Position numbers and translations under genes: made by a program
Notes under the pieces: generated by a model
What the model saw: only the letters and a program-made list of their open reading frames with translations
What the model was told of the DNA's origin: nothing
The model's database searches: none
From: Tolypothrix campylonemoides VB511288
GTDB lineage: Bacteria > Cyanobacteriota > Cyanobacteriia > Cyanobacteriales > Nostocaceae
Direction of reading: 5' to 3'
Assembly (NCBI GenBank): GCA_000828075.3
Contig: JXCB02000023.1
Location: 885,468 to 949,467, forward strand
DNA length: 64,000 nt
Shown here: positions 19,601 through 28,276 of the stretch, in pieces
Layout of the letters: each line of letters opens with the position of its first letter
Position numbering within the stretch: position 1 is the stretch's first letter

Positions 19601-20887
19601 AATTGACAGTGTTAAATCAAACCTGGAGGTGACGTTATCCCAATCGTAGGGAGTTAAGGTTAGTCCTTGCCCCTCGAATGTTTGTCGCGGTGTATTCTGT
19701 AAGACAAACATTACCTGGAACAGGGGATGATACGAGAGCGATCGCTCTGGTTGGAGTTCATCAATCAACTTGTCAATCGGCAAATCCTGATACGCGTAGG
19801 CGGACATTGCCACATTTCGCACCCTTTGCAACAATTCCCGAAAACTGGGATTGCCTGCCATATCAGTACGTAGTACCAGGGTATTGACAAAAAATCCAAT
19901 CAGATGTTCTAGCTCAGACAAATTTCGACCCGCTATTGGAGAACCGACCAAAATGTCTTCCTGTCCAGTATATCGGTACAATTGGGTTTGGAAAGCGGCT
20001 AGCAAGGTCATGTACAGTGTCACACCCTCTTGCTGTGACAATGTGGACAGTGCTTGCGATAAACTTTCGCTTATGACGAAGGATTGCTTTGCACCTTGGT
20101 AAGTCTGCACTACTGGACGTGGTCTATCAGCAGGCAATTCCAATACTGGATTTGCACCCACAAGTTGCTGTTTCCAATACTTGAGTTGTTTTTCTAGCAC
20201 CTCCCCAGAGAGCCATTGACGTTGCCAAACGGCAAAATCTGCGTACTGGATGGGTTGTTCGGGTAGAGGATTGGGCTTTGCATTCAAGAACGCTTCGTAA
20301 AGGGTTGTCATCTGCTCAAATAAAATGCTCATCGACCAGCGATCAGCGGCGATGTGATGCATGACCAACAGCAGGATGTGCTTTTGAGGCGACAGCACCA
20401 GCAAGCTCCCGCGTAGCATCAAATCTGATGTTAAATTAAAGGGGCGTTGCGCCTCATGTTGTAAGGTCTGTTGTATTTGGGTGGTGCGTTGGCTTGGCGG
20501 ACAATCCTTCAGCTCAATTACCCGTAGTTCGACTGACCGAGGCTCACTAATCACCTGCACCGGGTTGCCATCCGGTGCAAGAAAGTTAGTTCGCAATGCT
20601 TCGTGGTGCGCAACAATGGCATCCAGAGACTGCTGTAGTACCGCCACATTCAGGTCGCCTTGCAGCTGCAAAGTCTTAGTAACGTGATATGCTGAATCAT
20701 TAGTCTCTAACTGTGCTAAAAACCACAGTCGCTGCTGGGCAAAAGATAGGGGAGCTGCTTGAGTCTTAGTTCTTTTGGAAATGGTATGCTGTCTTTTGAC
20801 ATCAGCACTTTTATTTTTAAATTCTAGCTCTGGTATTTCTTTTTTAATTGGTGAAACAGGGGCAATCTTTTTGCTGGTATCATCCAT
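16697..20887 (-). CDS. Single-module non-ribosomal peptide synthetase (C-A-PCP-TE)
   Basis: The 1396-residue enzyme is one complete extension/termination module. The condensation domain (about 45-480) has the active-site motif HHIAADR at 177-183, with Arg where Gly is usual. The adenylation domain (about 500-1010) has TSGSTGKPKG (654-663), YKTGDL (893-898) and the A10 Lys in SGKVNR (K1003). The carrier domain has DLGGHSL with the phosphopantetheine Ser at S1060. The thioesterase (about 1130-1390) has GYSFGG (S1207) and a His near the C-terminus (GSHYTLL). The substrate-pocket Asp (GrsA D235) is replaced by Ser (FSSSVRQ, 698-704), so an ordinary alpha-amino acid substrate is doubtful. No tailoring gene or carrier-protein activator is adjacent; the product is unknown. 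Confidence 0.92.
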   Translation of the reverse strand: MDDTSKKIAPVSPIKKEIPELEFKNKSADVKRQHTISKRTKTQAAPLSFAQQRLWFLAQLETNDSAYHVTKTLQLQGDLNVAVLQQSLDAIVAHHEALRTNFLAPDGNPVQVISEPRSVELRVIELKDCPPSQRTTQIQQTLQHEAQRPFNLTSDLMLRGSLLVLSPQKHILLLVMHHIAADRWSMSILFEQMTTLYEAFLNAKPNPLPEQPIQYADFAVWQRQWLSGEVLEKQLKYWKQQLVGANPVLELPADRPRPVVQTYQGAKQSFVISESLSQALSTLSQQEGVTLYMTLLAAFQTQLYRYTGQEDILVGSPIAGRNLSELEHLIGFFVNTLVLRTDMAGNPSFRELLQRVRNVAMSAYAYQDLPIDKLIDELQPERSLSYHPLFQVMFVLQNTPRQTFEGQGLTLTPYDWDNVTSRFDLTLSITETEQGLQGLWEYNTDLFDACTISRMSGHFQTLLSGIIANPQQHISELPLLTAAERHQLVYEWNDTDTNYPQDKCIHELFEQLVERTPNNVVVMYEDQQLTYLELNALANQLAQYLKTLGVGPEVLVGIFVERSLEMVVGLLAILKAGGAYVPLDPSYPKERLAFMLQNSQPLVLLTQECLITELPEHTAQVVCFDRDWQSIAQHSEENLNQTATAANLAYVIYTSGSTGKPKGVQVTHANLCHYAQAMGRALGITAEDVYLHTASIAFSSSVRQLMVPLAAGATVKIATSEQRTDPRALFTAIKQYDVTVIDIVPSYWRNCIHTLAGLEPRTRQALLDNKLRLIVSASEPLMSDIPTQWTFGFKHKARLINMFGQTETCGIVATYPIPAQQDERVKIVPLGRPIANTQIYLLDSHMQPVPIGVPGELHIGGLGLARGYLNRPELTNEKFIPDPFRPKEGARVYKTGDLARFLPDGSIEFIGRSDYQVKIRGFRIELGEIEAVLSQHPSVLQTVVVAREDASGEKRLVAYVVSNEGSALSLSDLRRFLREKLPEYMVPFAFVLLEALPLTPSGKVNRSVLPAPDLAKPDSKENFVAPRNQLEQELVQIWEEVLRVQPIGIKDNFFDLGGHSLLAVHLFGQIETKFGKKLPLATLFQSGTVETLAKMLCPAQEKVTGDQVLLGALGEDTSIDTWSSLVAIQPNGSKPPLFFMHPMGGEILCYRPIAMYLGSDQPVYGLQPRGLDGKQPLLTRVEDMAALYIQEMQTIQPKGPYSIGGYSFGGIVALEIAQQLHRQGEKVAILAMIDTSVPGSEKRLPFINRVFEHVNNFRQQGLAYLQQKLVGWREWGTYHIRHKYMHLLGISEPLPEGDNHIDILGANHQAQSQYIFQEYPGRMILLRTDDKEREEATGMQYDPLFGWGEFITGGIDVYHIPGSHYTLLEEPNVRMLAEKLKLCLEKAYAMNLTQTK

Positions 20888-21987
20888 ATATTGTCATCCT
20901 TGATTGCTATTACCTAGTCAACAGAACATAGCCACCCGTATATACATTTTTCCAGTCTTCAGCACCCAAGTATGCTAGTCAGAAAAATTACTTATACCAC
21001 AGTCAAATCGCTTTCTTTACTTCTCCTCACTGCCATAGAATAACTCATGCCAGGTGATTGGCATTTTTATTGAGTTGGTCATACGTGAGTGTTTCAGTCT
21101 TGCTTTTGACGGCAATTGAGTTGGGATAGTTGTTGACTTGTTGTTCAAAACGAATGGTATTGATTACTCAAGATCTTCTTTTTTGAATTGAATAACGATT
21201 GTAAATGGCTGTTGTTGCCAAAAAAGCAAAAGAAGTGGTGTTGAAGGATTGTTCATTGATATCCCGAGAATTATGAGTGATTCTTTTAGCTCGCTCTACA
21301 AGCGTAGCTGTTTGAATAAAAAAGACCATTCTGATTAACATATGTGCAACTAATTGCTTCAGATTAAAGCTAAGAAAATACAATTTCCTATTAATTGCAA
21401 CAAGTTATTTTGGATGGTCACTGGTATATAATTTATAATCCTGGGATTATAGAGTATGTTTTAGTTGACTAGATTGCCGCGATTATGCTGTACCCCTTCG
21501 ATGTGGCTCTAGTTAGAAACATAGATACACTGTCCGTCTTTTGATCATACATATTTTGCTTTTTACAAAGTATTTTATTTTGTAACTACAAAATACTTTG
21601 TAATTGGTTTGTACCTAAACTATATTAAGACTTATTAAGTAAGTTGATTGCTATGATTTAGCAGTTTTTATAAAATCTTTATCTTATCTTTAAAAAAATA
21701 TAGAGCGATTGTTACTTGCATAAAACACACGCGTACGCTAAAGCTAGGGCAAAGAACAGCCTCTACAAACAATTGGTTGCTTGCAGCTTCTCCACTCTAT
21801 CGGCAGTTTACCGTTGATTATAGCTGCGGTTTTGCTATTACAAGCTTGAAATTCGTGAAGAAATTCCCTTATAAGCGAAATACCTGAAAAAATAAAAAAT
21901 AGCCTTTGGGTAGAAGAGCCTAACATCTTAGTGAGTTTTTTGCTAATCAGTATTGTTAGTTGTAAAAGCAGAGTTTTTGTTTTACCA
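20888..21987. other. Gene-poor AT-rich interval (1.1 kb)
   Basis: This is the upstream region of the NRPS gene. It is AT-rich, with poly-T/poly-A stretches and the dense palindromic segment TTATAATCCTGGGATTATA near 21431. Only short, compositionally unconvincing open frames are present, and I could not assign any gene or RNA. It probably contains the NRPS promoter and decayed sequence. Confidence 0.5.
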
Positions 21988-22179
21988 TCATTTTCTGAGC
22001 TTAATTTCTTCAGGAGTTTCGTGAATTTCTGCTGCTGGTATAAAAGAAGAACCGGCGATTTCCCCCTCGCCATTGCCACTCGTCGTCATGCGATCAAACA
22101 GGCGATTCATCTCGCGTTGCAATAGGGAAATTTCACGGAACGGATCGCCCCGGAAAGGGTCGAAACGCATTATTGCCAT
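21988..22179 (-). pseudogene. Truncated small heat-shock protein (Hsp20)
   Basis: It begins MAIMRFDPFRGDPFREISLL and continues LQREMNRLFDRM, then AAEIHETPEEIKLRK and a stop. This is the N-terminal arm of an Hsp20 chaperone up to the first beta-strand of the alpha-crystallin domain, where an intact protein would continue into about 85 more residues. The downstream sequence shows no crystallin domain in any frame, so the gene has lost its 3' part. Confidence 0.75.
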
Positions 22180-22486
22180 ATTTCCTACCTCCGATATCTA
22201 TCAAAAGCAAGATTTACAATGCTCTTGCTTCAACTTCAAGCTATCAAAGGCAAAAAGTTTGCTCCTCAACCAACTGGATGAGTTTATGTTTCCAATTAAA
22301 TGTATATTCAATTACAAAAGTTTTGGAGTTATTTATTGCGTTTTGCTAATAGTTATTACGTTAATTAGATAGTTTCTTCCTACATACATCCTCATCCAAT
22401 CAGCGGAAATTACGCTGATTCTTTTGATAGAGGTAGCAAATGCATCCACTTGTCAAGATGTAAATGACCTTTAGAGGTGGATGAAA
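22180..22486. other. Interval between hsp20 remnant and DUF2795 gene
   Basis: A 307-bp AT-rich gap holding the likely former hsp20 promoter and the promoter of the DUF2795 gene. No CIRCE-type inverted repeat was noticed. Confidence 0.4.
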
Positions 22487-22681
22487 ATGGCTAAAGTCAA
22501 TCCAATCCAATTACAAAAACATCTGAAAGGTGTTGACTATCCGGCTAGTAAAGAACAATTGATTCAACACGCTCAAAAGCAAGGCGCTGACGATAATGCT
22601 ATTTCAGTGTTGCAGCAAATACCAGATCAGGAGTACGAGACTCCAACTGATGTCAGCGCGGCTGTAGGCGACATTGAGTAG
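22487..22681 (+). CDS. DUF2795 small protein
   Basis: A 64-residue protein of the DUF2795 family (KHLKGVDYPASKEQLIQHAQ...GAD...VLQQIPDQEYETPTDVS). The ATG at 22487 (MAKVNP) is chosen because GAGG lies 9 bases upstream; the ATG at 22481 would abut that site. The fold is a small helical domain of unknown function, often in stress-linked contexts. It is transcribed toward moaC, with only 9 bp between the two stop codons. Confidence 0.8.
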   Translation: MAKVNPIQLQKHLKGVDYPASKEQLIQHAQKQGADDNAISVLQQIPDQEYETPTDVSAAVGDIE

Positions 22682-22690
22682 GATAATATG

Positions 22691-23194
22691 TCAAACTGGC
22701 TGGGAATAATCTCCAGATTTCCCGCCAGTCTTACTAACCAACCTAATTGATTCAATTTGAATCGACTTTTCTAAAGCTTTCGCCATATCATACAACGTCA
22801 GGGCGGCAACAGAAACCGCAGTTAAAGCTTCCATTTCGACTCCAGTTTCAGCTTTAGTTCTGACTGTTGCTTGAATTTGATAACCAGGTAATTGTGGATC
22901 AGGTGTGATCTGCACTTCAATTTTTTGCAGTGGTAAAGGATGACACAGAGGAATCAAAGAAGCTGTGTGTTTGGCTGCCATAATCCCAGCTATCTTTGCA
23001 GTTGCTAACACATCCCCTTTGGGGCTATTCCCTGCTTGAATAGCCGCGAAGGTTTCTGCTAACATCCTGACTCTGGCTGCGGCTACTGCTTGGCGAACAG
23101 TGGGGGTTTTTCCAGACACATCCACCATCTGAGCCTGACCCTGGTTATCCAGATGGCTTAAGTTAGCAGATAAAATTTCAGAATTTTCTTGCAT
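22691..23194 (-). CDS. moaC: Cyclic pyranopterin monophosphate synthase
   Basis: MoaC converts the MoaA product 3',8-cyclo-dihydro-GTP to cyclic pyranopterin monophosphate in molybdenum cofactor synthesis. The 167-residue protein shows MVDVSGK near residue 23, the [10 protein letters not shown] motif (about 82-91), and the catalytic Lys/Asp region [20 protein letters not shown] (about 118-137). The gene is alone; no other moa/moe gene is in the window. tRNA-Arg starts 37 bp away in the opposite direction. Confidence 0.95.
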   Translation of the reverse strand: MQENSEILSANLSHLDNQGQAQMVDVSGKTPTVRQAVAAARVRMLAETFAAIQAGNSPKGDVLATAKIAGIMAAKHTASLIPLCHPLPLQKIEVQITPDPQLPGYQIQATVRTKAETGVEMEALTAVSVAALTLYDMAKALEKSIQIESIRLVSKTGGKSGDYSQPV

Positions 23195-23231
23195 TATTTA
23201 GAAAGGGTGTGCTAGTATTAGATTCTGACAG

Positions 23232-23305
23232 GGGCGTGTAGCTCAGTGGACTAGAGCACGTGGCTACGGACCACGGTGTCGGGGGTTCGAATCCCTCCTC
23301 GCCCG
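23232..23305 (+). tRNA. tRNA-Arg (ACG)
   Basis: A 74-nt cloverleaf with anticodon arm CGTGG-CTACGGA-CCACG (anticodon ACG, decoded as inosine after editing) and T arm GGGGG-TTCGAAT-CCCTC. The acceptor GGGCGTG pairs with CTCGCCC with one T-T mismatch. CCA is not encoded. Confidence 0.93.
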
Positions 23306-23404
23306 TTTTTATAGAAAGGCAAAGCGTGTTCACCAAAAGCTGTACCTATCGGGGTATAGCCCTTGGGAAAGCGAAGGTAATTTCGCGTATCTACATTTTA
23401 GTTT

Positions 23405-24628
23405 CTAGGTATCTTTCAAGGCATAAGCATCTTGACCGCGACCGAGAGCAAAGCGCATAGAGCTGGGCAAATCTTTGCTGGACAAGGTCAGAAAGATGAA
23501 AACACTTAACAATGTCAAACCAGCACTTAGACCAAACATATTTCTATAGCCAATATATTCAGCAACAGAACCAAGAGTAGGACCTGCGATCGCAATCCCG
23601 ACATCCATTCCCATTAGACATATAGCAAATATCTGCCCCCGTTCATAAGGTTGCGCACGATCCACCATCATAGCAGCAATCATGGGAATCAGAATGCCAG
23701 AACCAGCCCCCTCAATCATTGCTGCAAACAAGAAAGCAGCAGGACTGTTAGCTAGCCACAGAAGTGACATTGACAGGGTGTAAAAAACTAAACTCAGGGT
23801 AATAAACAAACCACGACCAAGGCGATCGCTTGCTTTCCCAGTGAATATTCGTACACCAAAACTGGCAACTGCGCCTACTGTATAAAACAACCCGGGATTC
23901 AAATTTACCCCTGTTGATTTCATAAACAACGGGACAAAGGTGTGTAAAGCACCAAAAGCCAAACCAACCAGCAACATGATTATGGCTGGAGTTCTCACCC
24001 TGGGGCTACTCACAATTTGCCAAAATTGACTCTTCCTAGTATCACCTTGTTGTGTTAATACTGGTGGGTTAACGATTGCCAAGATTCCCAAAAATCCAAC
24101 AAAAGCCAATTCAGCAGTGATCAGAAATAAAATCTGGTTCCCAACCCCAGCTTGCAAATATCCGCCTAAAGCTGGTCCAATTGCTACCCCAATTGGATTG
24201 ACTAAACTCATGTACCCAATGATTTCACCCCGCTTTTCCAGGGGGGCGATATCAGCCACCAAGGCATTGAAACCAGTAGTAAAAGCAGCGATACTGATGC
24301 CATGAAAGACACGCAGGAGTATCAGCAGGGGAATAGATTTGATCGACAAGTAGCCAAGGGGTGCGACAGCAGCCACCAGCGTACCGATAAGCAACACAAT
24401 TTTGCGACCTCGCCGATCCGCCAAGCGTCCCAACAAAGGGCGAAATAACAACAGTCCGATGGCAAAACTGCCCAGCACAATCCCAATTTGCTGCTTTGTT
24501 GCCCCTACAGACTCAATGTACAGTGGTAGCGTTGGCAGTAACGAAGCCAAGCTAGACCAGAACAGTAAACCTGCTGCAAATAAAACCAGCAGGTTGTTCC
24601 GCAATTGGGTATCGATTGTGCGAGACAT
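23405..24628 (-). CDS. MFS transporter
   Basis: A major-facilitator protein of about 407 residues with 12 predicted membrane helices. The A-motif GRLADRRGRKIVL sits between helices 2 and 3 (about residues 68-80), and the second-half counterpart is GKASDRLGRGLF. The ATG at 24628 is preferred over a GTG two codons upstream. Family resemblance is to drug/arabinose-type efflux carriers, but the substrate cannot be told. It is convergent with tRNA-Arg. Confidence 0.85.
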   Translation of the reverse strand: MSRTIDTQLRNNLLVLFAAGLLFWSSLASLLPTLPLYIESVGATKQQIGIVLGSFAIGLLLFRPLLGRLADRRGRKIVLLIGTLVAAVAPLGYLSIKSIPLLILLRVFHGISIAAFTTGFNALVADIAPLEKRGEIIGYMSLVNPIGVAIGPALGGYLQAGVGNQILFLITAELAFVGFLGILAIVNPPVLTQQGDTRKSQFWQIVSSPRVRTPAIIMLLVGLAFGALHTFVPLFMKSTGVNLNPGLFYTVGAVASFGVRIFTGKASDRLGRGLFITLSLVFYTLSMSLLWLANSPAAFLFAAMIEGAGSGILIPMIAAMMVDRAQPYERGQIFAICLMGMDVGIAIAGPTLGSVAEYIGYRNMFGLSAGLTLLSVFIFLTLSSKDLPSSMRFALGRGQDAYALKDT

Positions 24629-25209
24629 ATTCACAGCAGATGCAACTTAATGTATGTTAGCTTTGTTTAACCTTGTACCAGTAAATACAATTAAATACAA
24701 TGATAGCTCTTTCTAAAGAGATACCTCACCCAGCAGATTTAGACGCGCACTTATGATAGTTTGTCAAATTTATTACTAAAACTTCTATCTACTGTAGTGT
24801 GAGAAACTGTTGTGTAACAAAGCAGTTGTATTTGATTTGTGAACTTGGCTTGTGAACAAGGAACCACAAAGGACACAGAGGAAAGAAAATCGAGAAAATT
24901 TGACCAAGAAAGAACTCACGAGTCAGGAGCGAGAAGTCAGAATGACGAGTGTGCGACACTTCGATAAGTATTAGGGTACTTACCGCCCCCACCAAATCAA
25001 ACATTTGGTGGTCAACAATAACCTGGTGGGTTCAAGCCCCCACTGCAAGCATTGCTGAATTTTGAATTCTGACTCCTTCTTGTTGACAACTCCATTAGGA
25101 TTGCTATTAGGACTTACCCATTGACCTAATCAGAATTATGTCTATTTAAACCCACCTTCTGTATTAGAATAAATACATCTTTTTGCTGAGAAAGGGAGTA
25201 CCTATTTTG
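24629..25209. other. Interval upstream of the exported hydrolase (581 bp)
   Basis: No credible coding frame. A T-arm-like stretch (GGGTTCAAGCCCCCA) near 25028-25042 hints at a decayed tRNA, but no cloverleaf can be built. The promoters of the divergent MFS and hydrolase genes must lie here. Confidence 0.45.
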
Positions 25210-26280
25210 GTGAGTATCAAAGCTTTTTCAGTAGTTTGTACAAGCACGTTGTTACTCGGATTAGGTGTTAATCAAATAGCGTCTGCTTCTTCCTTTAATC
25301 CGACACCTTTATTTGACAACATTGCTAGCTACACTACTACTATTACCGGAGATAATAATCTAGCTGATATTTACTATCCTAATCCAACAGACTTAAAAAC
25401 AAGCAATTATTCCTTTCCAGTAGCAGTATTAGTACAAGGTGCACTAGTTGACAAATCATATTACTCTAATTACGCTCAACAAGTTGCAAGCTATGGATTT
25501 GTAGTATTAGTGCCAAACAGCAAGCGTGCAAGTCCAACATTTGGCGAAGCATTATTACCCCAAACTAGCCAAATTGATACAGCTTTACAACAAATTGTAG
25601 TTGAAAATAAGAATGCTAGTTCACCAATTGTAGGCTTGCTGGATACAGAGAAAATAGGATTATTGGGTCATTCGTTAGGCGGCGCCGTAGGATTATCTGC
25701 AATTGGAAATTTATGCGTGACACCAACACTTTGTCCGGGTTCTTTCTCACGACCCAAACAAATTCTAGCAGGAGCATTCTTTGGTGCTAATCTTCGCGAT
25801 GAAAATGATGTTTATCTTCCTATTAACAATGATGGAATACCAGTTGTGCTTTTGCAAGGGGATCGTGATGGCAGAGCGCTACCAATACGTGCTAGTTTAA
25901 CTTATGACAAAATTAAAAATCCACCGGCTGCACTGATTAATATCAAAGGTGCTAATCATTTTAGTATCACAAATACAAATAATCCTGCTGGTGCAATTCC
26001 TGACCCTATAGATGCCACACTTAATCAAGATGTAGCTATTGAAACAATTGCACGTTGGAGTGGTTTGTTTTTACGTGCAAGTCTTCTTAATGATAAAGAC
26101 GCTTTTAATTATGTTTATTCCACAGGTGATGCTGCTGACCCCAATGTGACAGTAGAGAGTAAACGTGTTCCTGAATCGGCATCGATTGCACCTTTGAGGA
26201 TATTGTTTGCTTATTTTACGATGACTCAACTACGAAAAAGAATAAATAAATCAAAACGTCATTTCAAAAGCAATGCCTAA
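25210..26280 (+). CDS. Exported alpha/beta hydrolase with degenerate PEP-CTERM-like tail
   Basis: It resembles cyanobacterial dienelactone-hydrolase/chlorophyllase-like enzymes. A GTG at 25210 is chosen because AAAGGGAG lies about 10 bases upstream; a TTG further upstream (25183) has no such site. A signal peptide (LLLGLGVNQIASAS) precedes the domain. The nucleophile elbow is GHSLGG (Ser about residue 155), and the probable His is in GANHFSI. The C-terminus reads VPESASIAPLRILFAYF followed by a basic tail, like a PEP-CTERM sorting signal with Pro replaced by Ser. The stop codon lies at the edge of a MITE target duplication. The substrate is unknown. Confidence 0.72.
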   Translation: MSIKAFSVVCTSTLLLGLGVNQIASASSFNPTPLFDNIASYTTTITGDNNLADIYYPNPTDLKTSNYSFPVAVLVQGALVDKSYYSNYAQQVASYGFVVLVPNSKRASPTFGEALLPQTSQIDTALQQIVVENKNASSPIVGLLDTEKIGLLGHSLGGAVGLSAIGNLCVTPTLCPGSFSRPKQILAGAFFGANLRDENDVYLPINNDGIPVVLLQGDRDGRALPIRASLTYDKIKNPPAALINIKGANHFSITNTNNPAGAIPDPIDATLNQDVAIETIARWSGLFLRASLLNDKDAFNYVYSTGDAADPNVTVESKRVPESASIAPLRILFAYFTMTQLRKRINKSKRHFKSNA

Positions 26281-26285
26281 AACAG

Positions 26286-26452
26286 GGGAGCATCCCAATT
26301 TTACACACTTGCCATTTTGCCCTCACCCCCAACCCCTCTCCCAAATGGGGAGAGGGGAGTCAAGTCCTACTCTTATTCCCCGAATCCCGCTCTTGAGAAG
26401 GGGTTAGGGGATGAGGGTAAGTAAGGTTTTTGCTTGCTTTGGGATGCTCCCT
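26286..26452. mobile_element. 167-bp MITE with 8-bp target duplication
   Basis: Perfect 13-bp terminal inverted repeats GGGAGCATCCCAA (26286-26298) and TTGGGATGCTCCC (26440-26452) are flanked by an exact direct repeat TAAAACAG (26278-26285 and 26453-26460). The interior holds a G/C-skewed hairpin (CCCCTCTCCCAAATGGGGAGAGGGG). It has no coding capacity. The left target copy includes the TAA stop codon of the preceding hydrolase, so the insertion is at the gene's exact end. Confidence 0.9.
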
Positions 26453-26537
26453 AAAACAGTCCTTGTTACAATATCGAGAGCAGAAAGCCCATCGGCTTTT
26501 AGCCGTGGGATGAATGCGTTGCACCTTCAGGTGCAGT

Positions 26538-26933
26538 CTATCTTGTCTTTTGATTAGCTATATACTTTTTAATTGTTTCACTTGAAGCATCTCCAGCAGT
26601 ACCACAAAAATAACTTCTAGTCCACATTGAAGGCAGTTTAAGCAAGTATGGAAATTCTTGTCTAAGGATTCTTGATGTATATCCTTTTAATCGAAACATT
26701 ATTTGGTCTGGTGCTAAAGTAGGCGGACAACAAAGAAATAGATGAACGTGGTCTTCCATAATTTCAAGAGCTAGGATCTCACAATCTAGCTCTTTCGTTT
26801 TTTCATAAAGCAATTCTTCTAGTCGTTTTGCAACTAGTCCGTATAATACTTTTTTTCTTCTTTTTGGTATCCATACGAAATGATAGTTAATCAACGTGAC
26901 TGACGTTGTTTTGTGCCTATACTTGTCAAGCAT
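26538..26933 (-). CDS. tnpA: IS200-type Y1 transposase
   Basis: The 131-residue single-strand transposase cuts and joins the element ends as ssDNA. The HUH motif is DHVHLFL with H62 and H64, and the catalytic tyrosine is Y124 (KKYIANQ). The length and MLDKYRHKTTSVTLINYHFVW start are typical. It is divergently transcribed from tnpB across 98 bp. Confidence 0.93.
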   Translation of the reverse strand: MLDKYRHKTTSVTLINYHFVWIPKRRKKVLYGLVAKRLEELLYEKTKELDCEILALEIMEDHVHLFLCCPPTLAPDQIMFRLKGYTSRILRQEFPYLLKLPSMWTRSYFCGTAGDASSETIKKYIANQKTR

Positions 26934-27031
26934 ATATAAAAATCGTGTAAACTTGTGGTCAATAGCTTGTATCTATCAACCATATTATGTTAGATTAATT
27001 TTACAGAAAATACAAGGAGGTGAGTGAGCGC

Positions 27032-28276
27032 GTGTTAGTTCTAGAATACAAAGCAAAAGCTAATAAAGCACAATATCAAGCAATTGAAGAATCTATTAAG
27101 ACTACTCAATTTGTTAGAAATAAGTGTTTGCGTTATTGGATGGACTCTTCTAAAGAGGACAGTATTAATAATGCTGCTATTAGCCGATATTCAACAGTAC
27201 TACGCGCTAACTTTCCCTTTGTTGCAGCACTTAATTCAATGGCAGTACAAGCTGCTGCCGAGAGAGCATGGCTTGCTATTTCTCGATTTTACGATAACTG
27301 CAAAAAAGCTAAACCAGGGAAGAAAGGATTCCCACGTTTTCAACATGACAACCGTTCTGTTGAATACAAAACTAGTGGATGGTCACTACACCCAACAAAG
27401 CGTAGAATCACTTTCACTGATAAAAAAGGCATTGGTGAACTCAAGCTAATGGGCAAATGGGACATACACACGCATCCTGTTAAGTCCGTTAAACGAGTTC
27501 GGATTGTCCGTCGTGCTGATGGGTACTATGTCCAATTCTGTGTTGATGTGGAATGCAAGGAAACGGTTCAATTTACAGGTCAAGAGATTGGTTTAGATTT
27601 TGGATTGGAACACTTCTATACCGACTCAAACGGATACCATGAACCCAATCCTCGTTTTTTGCGTAAAACCGAGAAACAAGTTAAGCACGTTCAACGAAGA
27701 ATATACAAAAAGGAGAAAGGTAAGAACGGTAGAAAGAAGGCTCGAAACCGATACGCACGTAAGCACCTGAAGATAAGTAGACAACGTACCGAACACGCCA
27801 AATCGAGGGCGCGTCACGTCATGCGGTCTAACGACTTATGCGTCTACGAAAACTTGCAGGTTAAAAATATGGTGCGTAACCACCATCTAGCAAAAAGCAT
27901 TAATGACGCTGGATGGAGACAGTTTCGGAGCTATCTAGAATACTTTGCCCAAAAGTATAGGAAGGTAGCACTTGCTGTGGAACCACACTATACCTCACAG
28001 GAGTGTCCAAAATGCGGCACGATGGTTAAGAAATCGTTGTCAACTAGAACGCACACTTGCAAATGTGGTTGTGTTCTGCAACGTGACTATGCGGCTGCAA
28101 TCAATATACTTCGTAAGGGCAAAGAAAAAATTGCTACCTCAGGGCATGGGGAAAGCAAGCCGACTTCTAAGAAGAAGGCAAGAAACGCTAGGGGAGTTGG
28201 AAGCTCTACTCATGTTGGTGCAAACCTGCATAAGCAACTTCCGACGTTGAGCCTAGAATCCCACGGCTTTTTGTGA
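27032..28276 (+). CDS. tnpB: TnpB-type RNA-guided nuclease (IS605 OrfB)
   Basis: Transposon-encoded nuclease of the Cas12 ancestor family. Its RuvC carboxylates are present: D in GLDFGL, E in CVYENL and D in LQRDYAAAINIL (D193, E277 and D356 counted from the upstream GTG at 27020). A zinc finger CPKCG...CKCGC is intact. A full anti-Shine-Dalgarno match AAGGAGGTGA (27013-27022) overlaps the GTG at 27020, so the GTG at 27032 (VLVLEYK) is the likelier start. The stop codon lies inside the right-end hairpin, the usual position for an overlapping guide (omega) RNA. Confidence 0.9.
   Translation: MLVLEYKAKANKAQYQAIEESIKTTQFVRNKCLRYWMDSSKEDSINNAAISRYSTVLRANFPFVAALNSMAVQAAAERAWLAISRFYDNCKKAKPGKKGFPRFQHDNRSVEYKTSGWSLHPTKRRITFTDKKGIGELKLMGKWDIHTHPVKSVKRVRIVRRADGYYVQFCVDVECKETVQFTGQEIGLDFGLEHFYTDSNGYHEPNPRFLRKTEKQVKHVQRRIYKKEKGKNGRKKARNRYARKHLKISRQRTEHAKSRARHVMRSNDLCVYENLQVKNMVRNHHLAKSINDAGWRQFRSYLEYFAQKYRKVALAVEPHYTSQECPKCGTMVKKSLSTRTHTCKCGCVLQRDYAAAINILRKGKEKIATSGHGESKPTSKKKARNARGVGSSTHVGANLHKQLPTLSLESHGFL

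Noticed and set aside
21168-21383. 71-codon minus-strand open frame in the NRPS upstream region
   Set aside because: There is no ribosome-binding site, no recognisable family and ordinary AT-rich composition.
21744-22079. 111-codon minus-strand frame overlapping the hsp20 remnant
   Set aside because: It overlaps the better supported hsp20 frame and has no family resemblance.
24960-25060. Possible tRNA in the MFS-hydrolase gap
   Set aside because: A T-arm-like GGGTTCAAGCCCC is present, but acceptor, D and anticodon stems cannot be formed.
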